Shown here: in pieces, positions 25,289-34,716 of the stretch
Layout: the number at the start of each line of letters is the position of its first letter
Numbering within the stretch: position 1 is the first letter of the stretch
Origin: Variovorax saccharolyticus
GTDB lineage: Bacteria; Pseudomonadota; Gammaproteobacteria; Burkholderiales; Burkholderiaceae_C
Assembly (NCBI RefSeq): GCF_030316765.1
Contig: NZ_JASZYT010000003.1
Span: forward strand, 496,001 to 560,000
Length of the DNA: 64,000 nt
Direction: 5' to 3'
Translations under genes and position numbers: made by a program
The notes under the pieces: model-generated
Databases searched by the model: none
What the model saw: the letters and a program-made list of their open reading frames with translations, nothing else
Told to the model about the DNA's origin: nothing

Positions 25289-25933
25289 TCAGGAGTTCTC
25301 GAGGACGATGCCCTCGATGACGTTGGCGACGTCCTCGCACTTGTCGGTGATGGTCTCGAGCAGCTCGTAGATCGCCTTGAGCTTGATCACCTCACGCACA
25401 TCGGGCTCCTCGCGGAACAGCTTGCTCATGGCGCTGCGCATCACGCGGTCGGCATCCGACTCGAGCCGGTCGATCTCCTCGCAGGTCTTCAGCGTCGCCT
25501 CGGCCGTGGCCGGATCGGCGATCTTCGAGAGGAACTTGACCGCGTCCTTGACCCGCTCGCAGCACTTCACGCTGAGCGTGGTGAGGCGGGTGATCTCCTC
25601 GGTCATGTGGCGCACGTCGTACAGCGCCATGGTCTCGGCCGAATCCTGGATCAGGTCGGCGACGTCGTCCATGGTGTTGATCAGCTTGTGGATCTGCTCG
25701 CGGTCGATCGGCGTGATGAAGGTCTTGTGGATCAGCCGGTTGACGTCATGCGTGACGCGATCTGCCGCCCGCTCGGCGTTGTCGACATCGCGGTTGTACT
25801 GCTCACGCAGGTGCAGGTCGTTGTAATTGGCCACGAGCTGCTCGAACGCGCGCGCCGCTTCGACGATGCGGTCGGCATGCTGATTGAACATCTCGAAAAA
25901 ATTCCCCTCGCGGGGCAGCAGCTTGCCGAACAT
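25289..25933 (-). CDS. DUF47 (PhoU-like) Pit accessory protein
   Basis: A 214-residue all-helical PhoU-like protein: MFGKLLPREGNFFEMF start, ADRVTHDVNRLIHKTF.TPIDREQIHKL, DDVADLIQDSAE and the second repeat with KAIYELLETITDKCEDVANVIE. The Asp/Glu-rich helices form metal-binding clusters in PhoU proteins. Partners of Pit transporters are thought to modulate phosphate uptake. It is the first gene of the two-gene DUF47-pit operon, 94 bases from folK. Confidence 0.93.
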   Translation of the reverse strand: MFGKLLPREGNFFEMFNQHADRIVEAARAFEQLVANYNDLHLREQYNRDVDNAERAADRVTHDVNRLIHKTFITPIDREQIHKLINTMDDVADLIQDSAETMALYDVRHMTEEITRLTTLSVKCCERVKDAVKFLSKIADPATAEATLKTCEEIDRLESDADRVMRSAMSKLFREEPDVREVIKLKAIYELLETITDKCEDVANVIEGIVLENS

Positions 25934-26027
25934 GGCGCTCTCCTGGGTTCCTGGCCGCCCCAAGCACATGCCCGTGACGCCATCGTGAAAAACCGCGCAA
26001 GTGTAATGGGCGGGCTCGGAACGACTC

Positions 26028-26486
26028 TCAGAGCCGCTCGATCCGCTGGTCCGCCACCTGCGCCAGTTGAAGGGATGTGACCTGCTCCGGTGCGATTTCC
26101 GCCAATGGCAGCAGGACGAAGGCGCGCTCGGCCATCCGCGGATGCGGCAGGCGCAGGCGCGGGGTGTCGAGCACCACATCGCCGTGGCGCAGCAGGTCGA
26201 GATCGAGGGTGCGCGGGGCGTTGCGGTACGGGCGCTCGCGGCCGGCACCGGCTTCGAGGCGCTGCAGCTCGGCCAGCAGGGCCTGCGGGTCGAGCCCGGT
26301 CTCAAGCTCCACCACCGCGTTGACGAAGTCGGGGCCGCCCGCATCCACCGGCGCGCTGCGGTAGAGCGACGAGCGGGCGCTGACCCGGGTCTGCGGCACG
26401 CGATCCAGATCGTCCATGGCCTGGCGCACCGTTTCGCGCGCGTCGCCGAGATTGGCGCCGATCGCGACGAAGGCTCTAGAGCGCAT
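26028..26486 (-). CDS. folK: 2-amino-4-hydroxy-6-hydroxymethyldihydropteridine pyrophosphokinase
   Basis: A 152-residue HPPK, the usual length, transferring pyrophosphate from ATP in folate synthesis. Motifs: AFVAIGANLGDA, then SSLYRSAPV and the ATP/Mg signature RPYRNAPRTLDLDLL, with LPHPRM after it. Its ATG follows the pcnB stop with no gap (TGAATG), so the two genes are almost certainly coupled; pcnB-folK pairing is common in proteobacteria. Confidence 0.96.
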   Translation of the reverse strand: MRSRAFVAIGANLGDARETVRQAMDDLDRVPQTRVSARSSLYRSAPVDAGGPDFVNAVVELETGLDPQALLAELQRLEAGAGRERPYRNAPRTLDLDLLRHGDVVLDTPRLRLPHPRMAERAFVLLPLAEIAPEQVTSLQLAQVADQRIERL

Positions 26487-28073
26487 TCATTCCGCCGCAA
26501 CGCCGCCGGCATCGCCGGCACCGCCGCTGCGCGGCTTGCGGCGGCGGCGGCGCTTGCGCGGCGCGTCCGAGACCTCGGCATCGGGCGGCAGTGCGGCCTC
26601 GGCCTCCTCGGACGGGCCGCCTGCGCGGCGCTCGGAGGACGCCGGGGCCGGCGGCCGCGCCGGCACGCGCTGGCGGGTCTTCTTGTGCTGCTCGTCGCGC
26701 ACCTGGTCCATCAGATCCTGGCGGCGCAGGTCGTCGGCGGTGCTGAACTCCTGCCACCACTCGGCGATCGCCTCGCCGACCTCGCCGACATCGGCGCGCA
26801 GGCGCATGAAATCGAAGGCGGCACGGAAACGCGCCTGCTCGACCAGGCTGTGGGGCGTCGAGCCGCTGCGCTTGTCGAAGCGCGGCTGCATCATCCAGAT
26901 CTCGCGCATGTCGGCCGCCAGCTTGCCGCGGCCCGAGACATCGCCGATGCGGGCATTGAAGACATCGTCGATCGCATCCTGCAGCGCCGGGAACGGCGGC
27001 TGCGGCCGCTGGCCGTGCCGGCCCTCGACCCGCTGGGCCCAGCCGTCGCGCACGTCGGCCCACAGCACGCAGGCCAGCAGGAAGCTCGGCGCCACCGGCT
27101 TGCCCTCGCCGACGCGGCGGTCGGTGTCCTGCAGCGCGGCCTGGACGAAAGGCGTGTCGGCGCGCTCGACCACGACGTCGAGCAGCGGATAGATGCCGGT
27201 CGCGAGCCCGAGCTTGCGCAGCTGCGCGACAGTCGCCACCGCGTGGCCGGTCTGCAGCAGCTTGAGCATCTCGTCGAACAGCCGGCTCTGCGGCACGTCG
27301 GCCAAGAGGCGGCTCGACTCGATCAGCGGTGCCGCGGTCTTGGGCTCGAGCTTGAAGCCGAGCGCCGCCAGCTTGGCCGAGAAGCGGATGGCGCGGATGA
27401 TGCGCACCGGGTCCTCGCGGTAGCGCGTGATCGGGTCGCCGATCATGCGCAGCGTGAGCTTCTTGGCGTCCTTGATGCCGTTGTGATAGTCGACCACGAT
27501 CTGGCTGGCCGGGTCGTAGTACATCGCGTTGACCGTGAAGTCGCGGCGCGCGGCGTCTTCCTCCTGAGGGCCCCAGACGTTGTCTCGCAGCACCCGGCCG
27601 CTGGCATCCACCGCGTGCTTCATGCCGGCCAGCTCGCCCTTGCTGGTGCGCTCGTTGCCGGCCACCTGCTCGGCGCCGGCGTTGTCCATGTAGGCGCGGA
27701 AGGTCGAGACCTCGATCACCTCGTGCTCGCGTCCGCGGCCGTACACCACGTGCACGATGCGAAAGCGCCGGCCGATGATGAAGGCGCGGCGGAACAGGCC
27801 CTTGACCTGCTCCGGCGTCGCATTGGTGGCGACGTCGAAATCCTTGGGGCGCAGCCCCAGCAGCAGGTCGCGCACCGCGCCGCCCACCACGTAGGCCTCG
27901 TAGCCGGCCTGCTGCAAGGTGGTCACCACGTTGCGGGCGCGCTCGTCGACCAGCGCCGGGTCGATGCCGTGGACGGAGGCGTCGACCTCCTGCCGCTTGC
28001 CGAAGCGGGCCTTGCCGCCGGGGCCGGCAGCGCCGGACTTGCCGAGGAGTTTGTCGATGAATTTCTTGATCAT
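26487..28073 (-). CDS. pcnB: Poly(A) polymerase I
   Basis: A 528-residue nucleotidyltransferase that adds 3' poly(A) tails and marks RNA for decay. The head domain has GGAVRDLLLG (64-73) and the metal-binding D78 and D80 in KDFDVATNA, then RRDFTVNAMYYD and YREDPVRIIRAIRFSAKL. The C-terminal ~100 residues are Arg/Pro/Ala-rich and basic (RKRRRRRKPR), as in PcnB and unlike CCA-adding enzymes. It lies 19 bases downstream of hda and directly before folK. Confidence 0.95.
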   Translation of the reverse strand: MIKKFIDKLLGKSGAAGPGGKARFGKRQEVDASVHGIDPALVDERARNVVTTLQQAGYEAYVVGGAVRDLLLGLRPKDFDVATNATPEQVKGLFRRAFIIGRRFRIVHVVYGRGREHEVIEVSTFRAYMDNAGAEQVAGNERTSKGELAGMKHAVDASGRVLRDNVWGPQEEDAARRDFTVNAMYYDPASQIVVDYHNGIKDAKKLTLRMIGDPITRYREDPVRIIRAIRFSAKLAALGFKLEPKTAAPLIESSRLLADVPQSRLFDEMLKLLQTGHAVATVAQLRKLGLATGIYPLLDVVVERADTPFVQAALQDTDRRVGEGKPVAPSFLLACVLWADVRDGWAQRVEGRHGQRPQPPFPALQDAIDDVFNARIGDVSGRGKLAADMREIWMMQPRFDKRSGSTPHSLVEQARFRAAFDFMRLRADVGEVGEAIAEWWQEFSTADDLRRQDLMDQVRDEQHKKTRQRVPARPPAPASSERRAGGPSEEAEAALPPDAEVSDAPRKRRRRRKPRSGGAGDAGGVAAE

Positions 28074-28092
28074 TGGAAAGTGGGCTTGAGCC

Positions 28093-28779
28093 CTATTCGT
28101 TTTCGAGCATGGACCGGATCAGCGGGATGGTGATCGCGCGCTGGGTCTGCAAGGCATAGCCGTCGAGCTGGGCGAGCAACTCCATCAGGCTGCCGAGGTC
28201 GCGGCTGAAGCGGTGCAGCATGTAGTCGAGGACATCGTCAGACAGCATCACGCCGCGGTCGTCGGCCGCCTGGCGCAGCACCGCGCGCCGTTCGGCCTCG
28301 CTCAACACCTGCAAGTGGAACACATGGCCCCAGCCCAGCCGGGTGCGCAGGTCCTCGCGCAGCGGCAGGTCGGCCGGCGGCAGGGCGCCGGCCGCGACCA
28401 CGCCGCGCTGCAGGCTCTGGGCGTTGACGAACCAGTTGAAGGCCGCGTGCTGCTGCACCGCGTTGTAGAGATGGACGTCGTCGAGCAGCACCGCGCCCCA
28501 GCGCTCGTCGAACTCGGGCGGGTTGACGGCCGCCGGGTCGAGCCAGCCGACGCTGGCGCCCTGCTCGCGCAGCGCGCCGCGCACCGCCTCCAGCAGGTGT
28601 GTCTTGCCGCTGGCGCCCTCGCCCCAGAGGTAGGTCGGCACGGGCGAATGCAAGGTCGGCGTGCGCGCGTCGCCGACCCACAGCTGCAGGTGGCGCAGCG
28701 CGGGCTCGTTCGGCCCGGCGAAGAAGCCCGCCAGGGTCGGGCCGCTGGCGATGCCGATGTCGAGCGCGAGCTGTTTCAT
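28093..28779 (-). CDS. hda: DnaA regulatory inactivator Hda
   Basis: A 228-residue AAA+ protein like DnaA domain III. QLALDIG near the start is the clamp-binding motif type of Hda; the P-loop is [18 protein letters not shown] is the Walker B region. Together with the sliding clamp it stimulates ATP hydrolysis by DnaA and so limits re-initiation. It lacks the DnaA DNA-binding domain. Hda is divergent from purM over 207 bases, a gap holding both promoters (a purM-side TAAAAT at 28892-28897 is the only decent hexamer). Confidence 0.94.
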   Translation of the reverse strand: MKQLALDIGIASGPTLAGFFAGPNEPALRHLQLWVGDARTPTLHSPVPTYLWGEGASGKTHLLEAVRGALREQGASVGWLDPAAVNPPEFDERWGAVLLDDVHLYNAVQQHAAFNWFVNAQSLQRGVVAAGALPPADLPLREDLRTRLGWGHVFHLQVLSEAERRAVLRQAADDRGVMLSDDVLDYMLHRFSRDLGSLMELLAQLDGYALQTQRAITIPLIRSMLENE

Positions 28780-28986
28780 GCCTTGGCCGCAGGGGGCGGC
28801 AGGAATGGCGCGGACGACGCGAAGGATGGATTCATGGAGAAATGGCGCAGGACACGAAGTGGCAAGCGGGGGCAGGGTCGATCAGCGCCCTTAAAATCGT
28901 GGCGAATTCTATCGGCCCGCCCAGATTGGTTGCCGGCCTCATTGTCCTCCTCCTTCCGCCCTCCCCCTCTTCAGCCCGGCCCGCCC

Positions 28987-30027
28987 ATGAACTCCAACAC
29001 CCCCACCCCGCTCAGCTACAAGGACGCCGGCGTCGACATCGATGCCGGCGACGCGCTGGTCGACCGCATCAAGCCGCTGGCGAAAAAGACGATGCGCGAG
29101 GGCGTGCTGGCCGGCATCGGCGGCTTCGGAGCCCTGTTCGAGGTGCCCAAGCGCTACAAGGAGCCGGTGCTGGTGAGCGGCACCGACGGCGTCGGCACCA
29201 AGCTCAAGCTGGCCTTCGAATGGAACATGCACGACACGGTCGGCATCGATCTGGTGGCCATGAGCGTCAACGACGTGCTGGTGCAGGGCGCCGAGCCGCT
29301 GTTCTTCCTCGACTATTTCGCCTGCGGCAAGCTCGACGTCGACACCGCCGCGGCGGTGGTCGGCGGCATCGCCCGCGGCTGCGAGCTCAGCGGCTGCGCC
29401 CTGATCGGCGGCGAGACCGCCGAAATGCCCGGCATGTACCCGGCCGGCGAATACGACCTGGCCGGCTTCGCGGTCGGCGCGGTCGAGAAGTCGCTGATCC
29501 TCACCGGCAAGGACGTCAAGCCCGGCGACGTGGTGCTCGGCCTGGCCTCGGCCGGGGTGCATTCCAACGGCTTCAGCCTGGTGCGCAAGGTGATCGAGCG
29601 CGCCGGCGCCGACCTGCCCGCCACGCTCGACGGCAAGTCCTTCCGCGAGGCCGTGATGGAGCCCACCCACCTCTACGTGAAGCCGGTGCTCGAGGCGCTG
29701 GGCAAGCACCCGATCAAGGCGCTGGCCCACATCACCGGCGGCGGCCTGCTCGAGAACATCCCGCGCGTGCTGCCCGAAGGCACGGCCGCCCACCTCCAGA
29801 AGGGCAGCTGGCCGCAGACCGAACTCTTCGCCTGGCTGCAGAAGGTGGCCGGCATCGACGACATCGAGATGAACCGGACCTTCAACAACGGCATCGGCAT
29901 GGTGGTCGTCATCGAGGCCGCCGAAGCCGCGGCCTGCGCGGCCACGCTGCAGGCGGCCGGCGAGACCGTGCACCGGATCGGCGTGATCGCCGAGCGCGGC
30001 ACCGGCGCCGCAGTGGTCGTCGCCTGA
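28987..30027 (+). CDS. purM: Phosphoribosylformylglycinamidine cyclo-ligase
   Basis: A 346-residue AIR synthetase of purine synthesis, standard length. Motifs: [65 protein letters not shown] and [14 protein letters not shown], ending FNNGIGMV. The ATG at 28987 directly precedes the conserved start. The PerM-like gene follows after 14 bases. Confidence 0.97.
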   Translation: MNSNTPTPLSYKDAGVDIDAGDALVDRIKPLAKKTMREGVLAGIGGFGALFEVPKRYKEPVLVSGTDGVGTKLKLAFEWNMHDTVGIDLVAMSVNDVLVQGAEPLFFLDYFACGKLDVDTAAAVVGGIARGCELSGCALIGGETAEMPGMYPAGEYDLAGFAVGAVEKSLILTGKDVKPGDVVLGLASAGVHSNGFSLVRKVIERAGADLPATLDGKSFREAVMEPTHLYVKPVLEALGKHPIKALAHITGGGLLENIPRVLPEGTAAHLQKGSWPQTELFAWLQKVAGIDDIEMNRTFNNGIGMVVVIEAAEAAACAATLQAAGETVHRIGVIAERGTGAAVVVA

Positions 30028-30041
30028 AGCGCCCCCGCCGA

Positions 30042-31100
30042 GTGAGCGACACCACCGCAGCCTCCTCGCGTTCCGTGGTCACGGCGAGCTACCTGCTCAT
30101 CGCCGCAGGCTTGCTGCTGATCATGTGGCAGGGCCTGCTGCCGGGCCTGCTGTGCGTCTGCATCGGCTTCCTCGGCACCCGCTGGCTGGTGCGCGCCTTC
30201 GATGTCGGCATGCGCCGGCGCCGCAAGATCAGCGCCAACGATCCGGCCTGGAGCGCGGCGCCCGCGCTGTCCCGGGTGGCGGCGGCGACGCTGGTGATGC
30301 TGGCGCCGATCGGCCTGCTGATCCTGGGCTTCTCCGAGGCGCGCGAGTTCGTGCTCAATGCGCCCGAGCAGTACAAGGAACTGCTCGACTACATCGCCCG
30401 CACCGTGCTCGAACTGCGGCTCAAGCTGCCGCCGGACATCGGCGCCTACCTGCCGGAGGGCTCGGGCGAGGTGCAGCGCATGATCGCCAACTACCTGCGC
30501 GGGCAGGCCGGTTCGCTGGCGCTCACCGGCCGCGCCTGGCTCGGCGGGTTGCTGTTCGCGTATGTGGGCCTGATCGTCGGCTCGCTGGCGGCGGTGGCGG
30601 TCCACACGCCCTCGCGGCTGCCGCTGGCGCGCGAGCTGCGCGCCCGCATCGTGCTGTTCGGCGAGGCCTTCGGCCAGATCGTGGCGGCGCAGTTCTGGAT
30701 CGCCGCCTTCAACACCTTCCTGACCGCGCTCTTCCTGTTGTTCCTGCTGCCGATGTGGCAGATGGAGCTGCCCTACACGCCGGCCCTCATCACGCTCACC
30801 TTCGTCGCCGGGCTGGTGCCGATCGTCGGCAACCTGATCTGCAACACGGTCATCACGCTGGTCGGGCTGTCGGTGTCGCCGCTCACCGCGCTGGCCTGCC
30901 TGGCCTTCCTGATCCTGATCCACAAGGCCGAGTACCTGATCAACGCCAAGGTGGTCGGCAGCCGCACGCAGATGGCGGTGTGGGAGCTGCTGGCCGTGAT
31001 GTTCATCGCCGAGGCGGTGTTCGGGCCGGCCGGACTGGTGGCGGCGCCGCTGTTCTATGCCTACCTCAAGAAGGAACTGAAGGCGGCGGCCCTGGTCTAG
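30042..31100 (+). CDS. AI-2E/PerM family transporter
   Basis: A 352-residue membrane protein with the AI-2E transporter layout: paired N-terminal helices (about 10-45), a helix near 68-88, a soluble part to ~150, then a cluster of helices (about 155-175, 205-300, 320-345). The family segment TFVAGLVPIVGNLICN and a late VFGPAGLVAAPL are visible. Members export small molecules or ions; autoinducer export should not be assumed. GTG start at 30042 was chosen because no in-frame ATG lies near and the first helix begins soon after. It is probably co-transcribed with purM. Confidence 0.86.
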   Translation: MSDTTAASSRSVVTASYLLIAAGLLLIMWQGLLPGLLCVCIGFLGTRWLVRAFDVGMRRRRKISANDPAWSAAPALSRVAAATLVMLAPIGLLILGFSEAREFVLNAPEQYKELLDYIARTVLELRLKLPPDIGAYLPEGSGEVQRMIANYLRGQAGSLALTGRAWLGGLLFAYVGLIVGSLAAVAVHTPSRLPLARELRARIVLFGEAFGQIVAAQFWIAAFNTFLTALFLLFLLPMWQMELPYTPALITLTFVAGLVPIVGNLICNTVITLVGLSVSPLTALACLAFLILIHKAEYLINAKVVGSRTQMAVWELLAVMFIAEAVFGPAGLVAAPLFYAYLKKELKAAALV

Positions 31101-31222
31101 GGCGCGTTCACCCTGGTCGATGTCCGAAAGTGATCGAATCCAGTCCGCTGCGGCGCGGACGAGCAGGCAGGAATCCTGAAAAATAGGGCGCATCATCCAC
31201 TTCCACCCCGGAGATGCCGCGC

Positions 31223-31792
31223 ATGGCCAGCTGTCTGATAGTGATCGACGTGCAGGAGTCGTTCCGCCACCGCCCCTACTTCGACGAACGCGGCCTGCCG
31301 GCCTACCTGGCGGCGCAGAACGCGCTGATCGAGGGCTTCGCTGCCGCCGGCGCGCCGATCGTCCGGGTCTTCCACAGCGACGGGCCCGCCGTCGCGAGCA
31401 ATTCCTTCGCGCTGGAGTCCGGCCATGTGCGGCCGCTCGAAGGCCTGGCCCCCTTCGAAGCGGCCGCCACCTTCACCAAGCGCCGCCACAGCGCGCTGGT
31501 CGGCACCGGCCTGGACGTCTGGCTGACCGAGAACCACATCGACCGCCTGGTGGTCAGCGGCATCCGCACCGAGCAATGCTGCGAAACCACCACCCGCCAT
31601 GCCTCCGACCTGGGCTGGCAGGTCGACTACGTGACCGAGGCCACGCTGACCTTCGACATGGTGCAGCCCGACGGCCGGCCGCTGTCGGCGGCCGATATCC
31701 AGGCGCGCACCGCGACGGTGCTCGACGGCCGCTTCGCCAAGGTGTGCAGCGCCAGCCAGGCGCTCGAGCGGCTCGCGGAATCGCGCCGGTGA
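31223..31792 (+). CDS. Isochorismatase-like cysteine hydrolase
   Basis: A 189-residue cysteine hydrolase. The Asp-Lys-Cys triad is visible: IVIDVQESF (D9), TKRRHSAL (Lys) and GIRTEQCCETTTRHA (first Cys). Family members hydrolyse amides, vinyl ethers or nicotinamide-like compounds; the substrate is unknown. The ATG at 31223 was preferred over 31214 because GGAG (31210-31213) is then at a proper nine-base distance. It begins a three-gene run with a DJ-1-like gene and a GlxA-type regulator. Confidence 0.86.
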   Translation: MASCLIVIDVQESFRHRPYFDERGLPAYLAAQNALIEGFAAAGAPIVRVFHSDGPAVASNSFALESGHVRPLEGLAPFEAAATFTKRRHSALVGTGLDVWLTENHIDRLVVSGIRTEQCCETTTRHASDLGWQVDYVTEATLTFDMVQPDGRPLSAADIQARTATVLDGRFAKVCSASQALERLAESRR

Positions 31793-31797
31793 GCGCC

Positions 31798-32409
31798 ATG
31801 GTCGGAACGCTGCAGGTCGCGATCCTCGCCTTCGACGAGGTCGAGGCGCTCGACCTCGCAGGCCCCTACGAGGTCTTCACGACCGCGTCGCGCATGCACC
31901 AGCGCGACGCCGCCGGCGCGCCGCCGCCTTTCGAGGTGCATTGCGTCGCCCGCAGCCGGGAACCGGTGCGCATGCGGGCCGGCCTCCAGGTGCTGCCGGA
32001 GCGCAGTTTCGACGACGCCTGCGCGGTCGACCTGCTGATCGTTCCGGGCGGCGTGGTCGACGCCGCGATGGCCTGCAGCGCCACGCTGGACTGGATCGCC
32101 CGCACCAGCCGCGAGGCCCGCATCACGGCCTCGGTCTGCACCGGCGCCTTCCTGCTGGCGGCCGGCGGCGTGCTGCCGGCCGGGGCCTCCGTGACCACCC
32201 ATTGGGAAGACATCGACGACCTGCGCAGCCGCTTTCCGGCCCTGCAGGTCCGCGAAGGCGTGCGCTGGGTCGACCAGGGGCGCATCGTCAGCTCGGCCGG
32301 CATCACGGCCGGCATCGACATGAGCCTGCACCTGGTGGCACGGCTGGCCGGCGAGCCGCTGGCGCTGCGCACCGCGCGGCAAATGGACTTCGCATGGACG
32401 AGGGTCTAG
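31798..32409 (+). CDS. DJ-1/PfpI (class I glutamine amidotransferase-like) family protein
   Basis: A 203-residue DJ-1-like protein with the nucleophile-elbow cysteine C114 in ASVCTGAFLLAAGG and an N-terminal acid (E16 in FDEVEALD). Related proteins are isonitrile hydratases or regulators' ligand domains. GTG at 31789, overlapping the previous stop, is an alternative start that would add three residues. It overlaps the GlxA-type regulator by 16 bases, and since that protein carries the same fold at its N-terminus the two may share a ligand or be partners. Confidence 0.85.
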   Translation: MVGTLQVAILAFDEVEALDLAGPYEVFTTASRMHQRDAAGAPPPFEVHCVARSREPVRMRAGLQVLPERSFDDACAVDLLIVPGGVVDAAMACSATLDWIARTSREARITASVCTGAFLLAAGGVLPAGASVTTHWEDIDDLRSRFPALQVREGVRWVDQGRIVSSAGITAGIDMSLHLVARLAGEPLALRTARQMDFAWTRV

Positions 32410-33401
32410 CGACCGCCGCGGGCGATCCCATCCGGGTCGTCTTCGCGCTGCTGCCGCACAGCCTGGTGCTCGACTGGGCCGGGCCGGCCGAGGCGCTTCG
32501 CATCGCCAACCAGCTGCGGATTTCCGCCGGCCTGCCGCCGCGCTTCGAACTGGTGTTCGCAAGCCCGGAGCCGGACTCGACCAGCTCGGTCGGCGTCCGG
32601 CTGGCGGGGCTGGCGCCCCTGCCGTCGGACTGGACGGCCCCGGCCTGGGTGGTGCTGGTCGGCCTGCCAGGCGCCACGATCGCGGTCGACAACGCGCCGG
32701 CGCGGGCCCTGCTGCACTGGCTGCGCGGCCTGCAGCTCGAAGCCGGACGGCTCGAACTGGTCACGGTGTGCGCCGGCACGCTGCTCGCGGCCCACGCCGG
32801 CCTGCTCGCGGGCCGGCGCGCCACCACGCACCACGAGCACCTGGAGGAACTGCAGCAGATCGAACCGGGCTGCGACGTGGTCGCCAACCGGGTCTTCGTG
32901 CTCGACGCGCCGCTCTACAGCAGCGCCGGCGTGACCACCGGCATCGACCTGATGCTGCACCGCATCGGCGAGGCCTGCGGCGAAACCCTGGCGGCGCGGG
33001 TGGCACAGACGATGGTGGTGGCGATGCGGCGCGGCCCGCAGGACCCCGAACTGTCGCCCTTCCTGGCCTACCGCAACCATCTGCACGCGGCGCTGCACCG
33101 GGTGCAGGACGCGGTCAGCGAGAAGCCCCAGGCCGACTGGACCGTGCCGCGCATGGCCGAGGTCGCCCGCACCTCGCCGCGCCACCTGACGCGCCTGTTC
33201 GACGAGCACGCCGGCGTCGCGCCGCTGGCCTACCTGCGCCGGCTGCGCCTGGCCACGGCGCAGGTGGCGCTGCAGTCGGGCGCCAACGTGACGCGCGCGG
33301 CAGAAATGTCGGGCTTCGGTTCGGACACCCAGCTGCGCCGCGCCTGGCACCAGTTCGGCCTGCCCGGTTCGCCGTCGGCATCGACGACGAGGACGGGCTA
33401 G
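32394..33401 (+). CDS. GlxA-type AraC family regulator with DJ-1-like N-terminal domain
   Basis: A 335-residue regulator: DJ-1/PfpI-like domain about 12-200 with the elbow TVCAGTLLAAHAG, and two C-terminal AraC helix-turn-helices from about 240 (VPRMAEVARTSPRHLTRLFDEH, then TRAAEMSGFGSDTQLRRAWHQF in part). The N-terminal domain is a probable sensor. Its start lies inside the preceding gene (16-base overlap). Its TAG stop shares the palindrome CTAG (33398-33401) with the stop of the convergent VOC gene. Related regulators control amine and betaine catabolism; targets here are unknown. Confidence 0.88.
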   Translation: MDEGLATAAGDPIRVVFALLPHSLVLDWAGPAEALRIANQLRISAGLPPRFELVFASPEPDSTSSVGVRLAGLAPLPSDWTAPAWVVLVGLPGATIAVDNAPARALLHWLRGLQLEAGRLELVTVCAGTLLAAHAGLLAGRRATTHHEHLEELQQIEPGCDVVANRVFVLDAPLYSSAGVTTGIDLMLHRIGEACGETLAARVAQTMVVAMRRGPQDPELSPFLAYRNHLHAALHRVQDAVSEKPQADWTVPRMAEVARTSPRHLTRLFDEHAGVAPLAYLRRLRLATAQVALQSGANVTRAAEMSGFGSDTQLRRAWHQFGLPGSPSASTTRTG

Positions 33402-33817
33402 AGATACCCGCAGAAGCGCAGGACGTGGCCGTCGGGTTCCTTGATCGCGAATTCGCGCAGGCCCCAGGGCTGGGAAACCGGCGGCTCGACCACGTGGACG
33501 CCGCGCTTCACGTAGGCCGCATGCAGGCCGTCGATGTCCCGGCCGACATGGATCACGATCTCGCCGCGCCACGGATTGGCCTCGCGCTGCCCGCACTGCC
33601 AAAGCCGCAGGTAGACCGGATCGCCGTAGCTGCGGTCGCCCTTCCTGACCCGCGCGTAGCTTGGCGGCTCGCCGGCGATGAAATCGAGCTCGAAGCCCAG
33701 CACGTCGCAGAAGTAGCGCGCGGCCCGCGCCGCATCGGCCACCGGCAGCACCGGCTGGACGCCGTGGAACTGGTGCAGCGTCCCGAGGTCGGCCAGCGGC
33801 GCCTTGACCGGCTCCAT
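33398..33817 (-). CDS. VOC (glyoxalase/bleomycin-resistance) superfamily protein
   Basis: A 139-residue vicinal-oxygen-chelate protein with two beta-alpha-beta-beta-beta units: [23 protein letters not shown] in the first, GEIVIHVGRDIDGLHAAYVKRG in the second, ending FAIKEPDGHVLRFCGYL (17 residues). The Glu and His positions that often bind metal (IVIHV, and EPDGH) are present. Members range from lyases to drug-binding proteins; no specific call is possible. Its ATG overlaps the SirB1 stop by one base (TGATG), so it is coupled to that gene. Confidence 0.85.
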   Translation of the reverse strand: MEPVKAPLADLGTLHQFHGVQPVLPVADAARAARYFCDVLGFELDFIAGEPPSYARVRKGDRSYGDPVYLRLWQCGQREANPWRGEIVIHVGRDIDGLHAAYVKRGVHVVEPPVSQPWGLREFAIKEPDGHVLRFCGYL

Positions 33818-34668
33818 CAGAATTCCGCCCGGCGCAGCGCGGCGACGCGCTCGGCGATCGCATCGATGTCGAGCGCGTCCTCGGCGTGCGCGAGGTAGGT
33901 CTCGAGATCGCGCACCGCGAGCACCGCATTGCCCTGTTCGGCATGCGCCAGTCCGCGGTCGCGGTGCTCGCCCCAGGCCTCGGGCAGCAGCGCGATCAGC
34001 CGGTCCTGCACCGCGATGGCGCGCTGCCAGTCTTCCTGGGCCTGGTGGATCTCCTTCAGGTTGCGCAGCATCCGGCCGATGATCTCGCGCGGCGTCGCCG
34101 GCTGCAGATAGAGGCCCAGCGGCACATCGAAGTCGCCGACCAGGCCGTTGCTGCGCTTGTAGGGCTCCAGCCGCTCGCTGAGCTCCTCGCGCGAGAGCGA
34201 CTTGCCGGTGAAGGGGTCGATCACCACCTGCCCCTTCGGCAGCGTGACCTTGAGCATGAAGTGCCCCGGGAAGCCGACGCCGCGCGCCTGCAGGCCCAGC
34301 CCCTGGGCCAGCTCCATCCACAGGACCGCCAGCGAGATCGGGATGCCGCGCCGGGTGCGCAGCACCGCGTTGAGGTAGCTGTTGTCGGGGTCGTAGTAGT
34401 CGTTGACGTTGCCGCCGAAGCTCAGGTCGTGAAAGAAGAACTGGTTCAGGGAGCGCAGGCGGTGCAGCGGCGCCGCGTCGGCCGGCAGCCGCCGCTTGAG
34501 CCGCGCCAGCAGCTGGTCGACATCGCCCAGCACCTGCTGGACGTCGAGTTCGGGGTATTCGTCCTGGGCCAGGCTGGCGGCTGCCTCGAGCAAGGGAAAC
34601 TGCTCGTCGCTCTTCACGAGGGATTCGAAGTATTCGAGAGCAGTGGGCGTCGTGAAGCTGAACGTCAT
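33817..34668 (-). CDS. sirB1: SirB1 family protein (transglutaminase-like plus TPR)
   Basis: A 283-residue protein. The transglutaminase-like region is about 60-175 with RRGIPISLAVLWMELAQGLG and GFPGHFMLKV; C-terminal TPR-like helices (about 205-265) contain the ALLPEAWGEHRDRGLAHAEQG-type repeat. SirB1 proteins are conserved across Proteobacteria, often near prmC/hemK or kdsA, and their exact function is unsettled; the catalytic Cys of true transglutaminases is not evident. It is followed by the VOC gene and preceded, 48 bases away, by murJ in the same direction. Confidence 0.9.
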   Translation of the reverse strand: MTFSFTTPTALEYFESLVKSDEQFPLLEAAASLAQDEYPELDVQQVLGDVDQLLARLKRRLPADAAPLHRLRSLNQFFFHDLSFGGNVNDYYDPDNSYLNAVLRTRRGIPISLAVLWMELAQGLGLQARGVGFPGHFMLKVTLPKGQVVIDPFTGKSLSREELSERLEPYKRSNGLVGDFDVPLGLYLQPATPREIIGRMLRNLKEIHQAQEDWQRAIAVQDRLIALLPEAWGEHRDRGLAHAEQGNAVLAVRDLETYLAHAEDALDIDAIAERVAALRRAEF

Positions 34669-34716
34669 GTGGCTTTGTAGAGGAGCGGACGGGGACCGTC
34701 AAGGCGGGGCGCAGGG

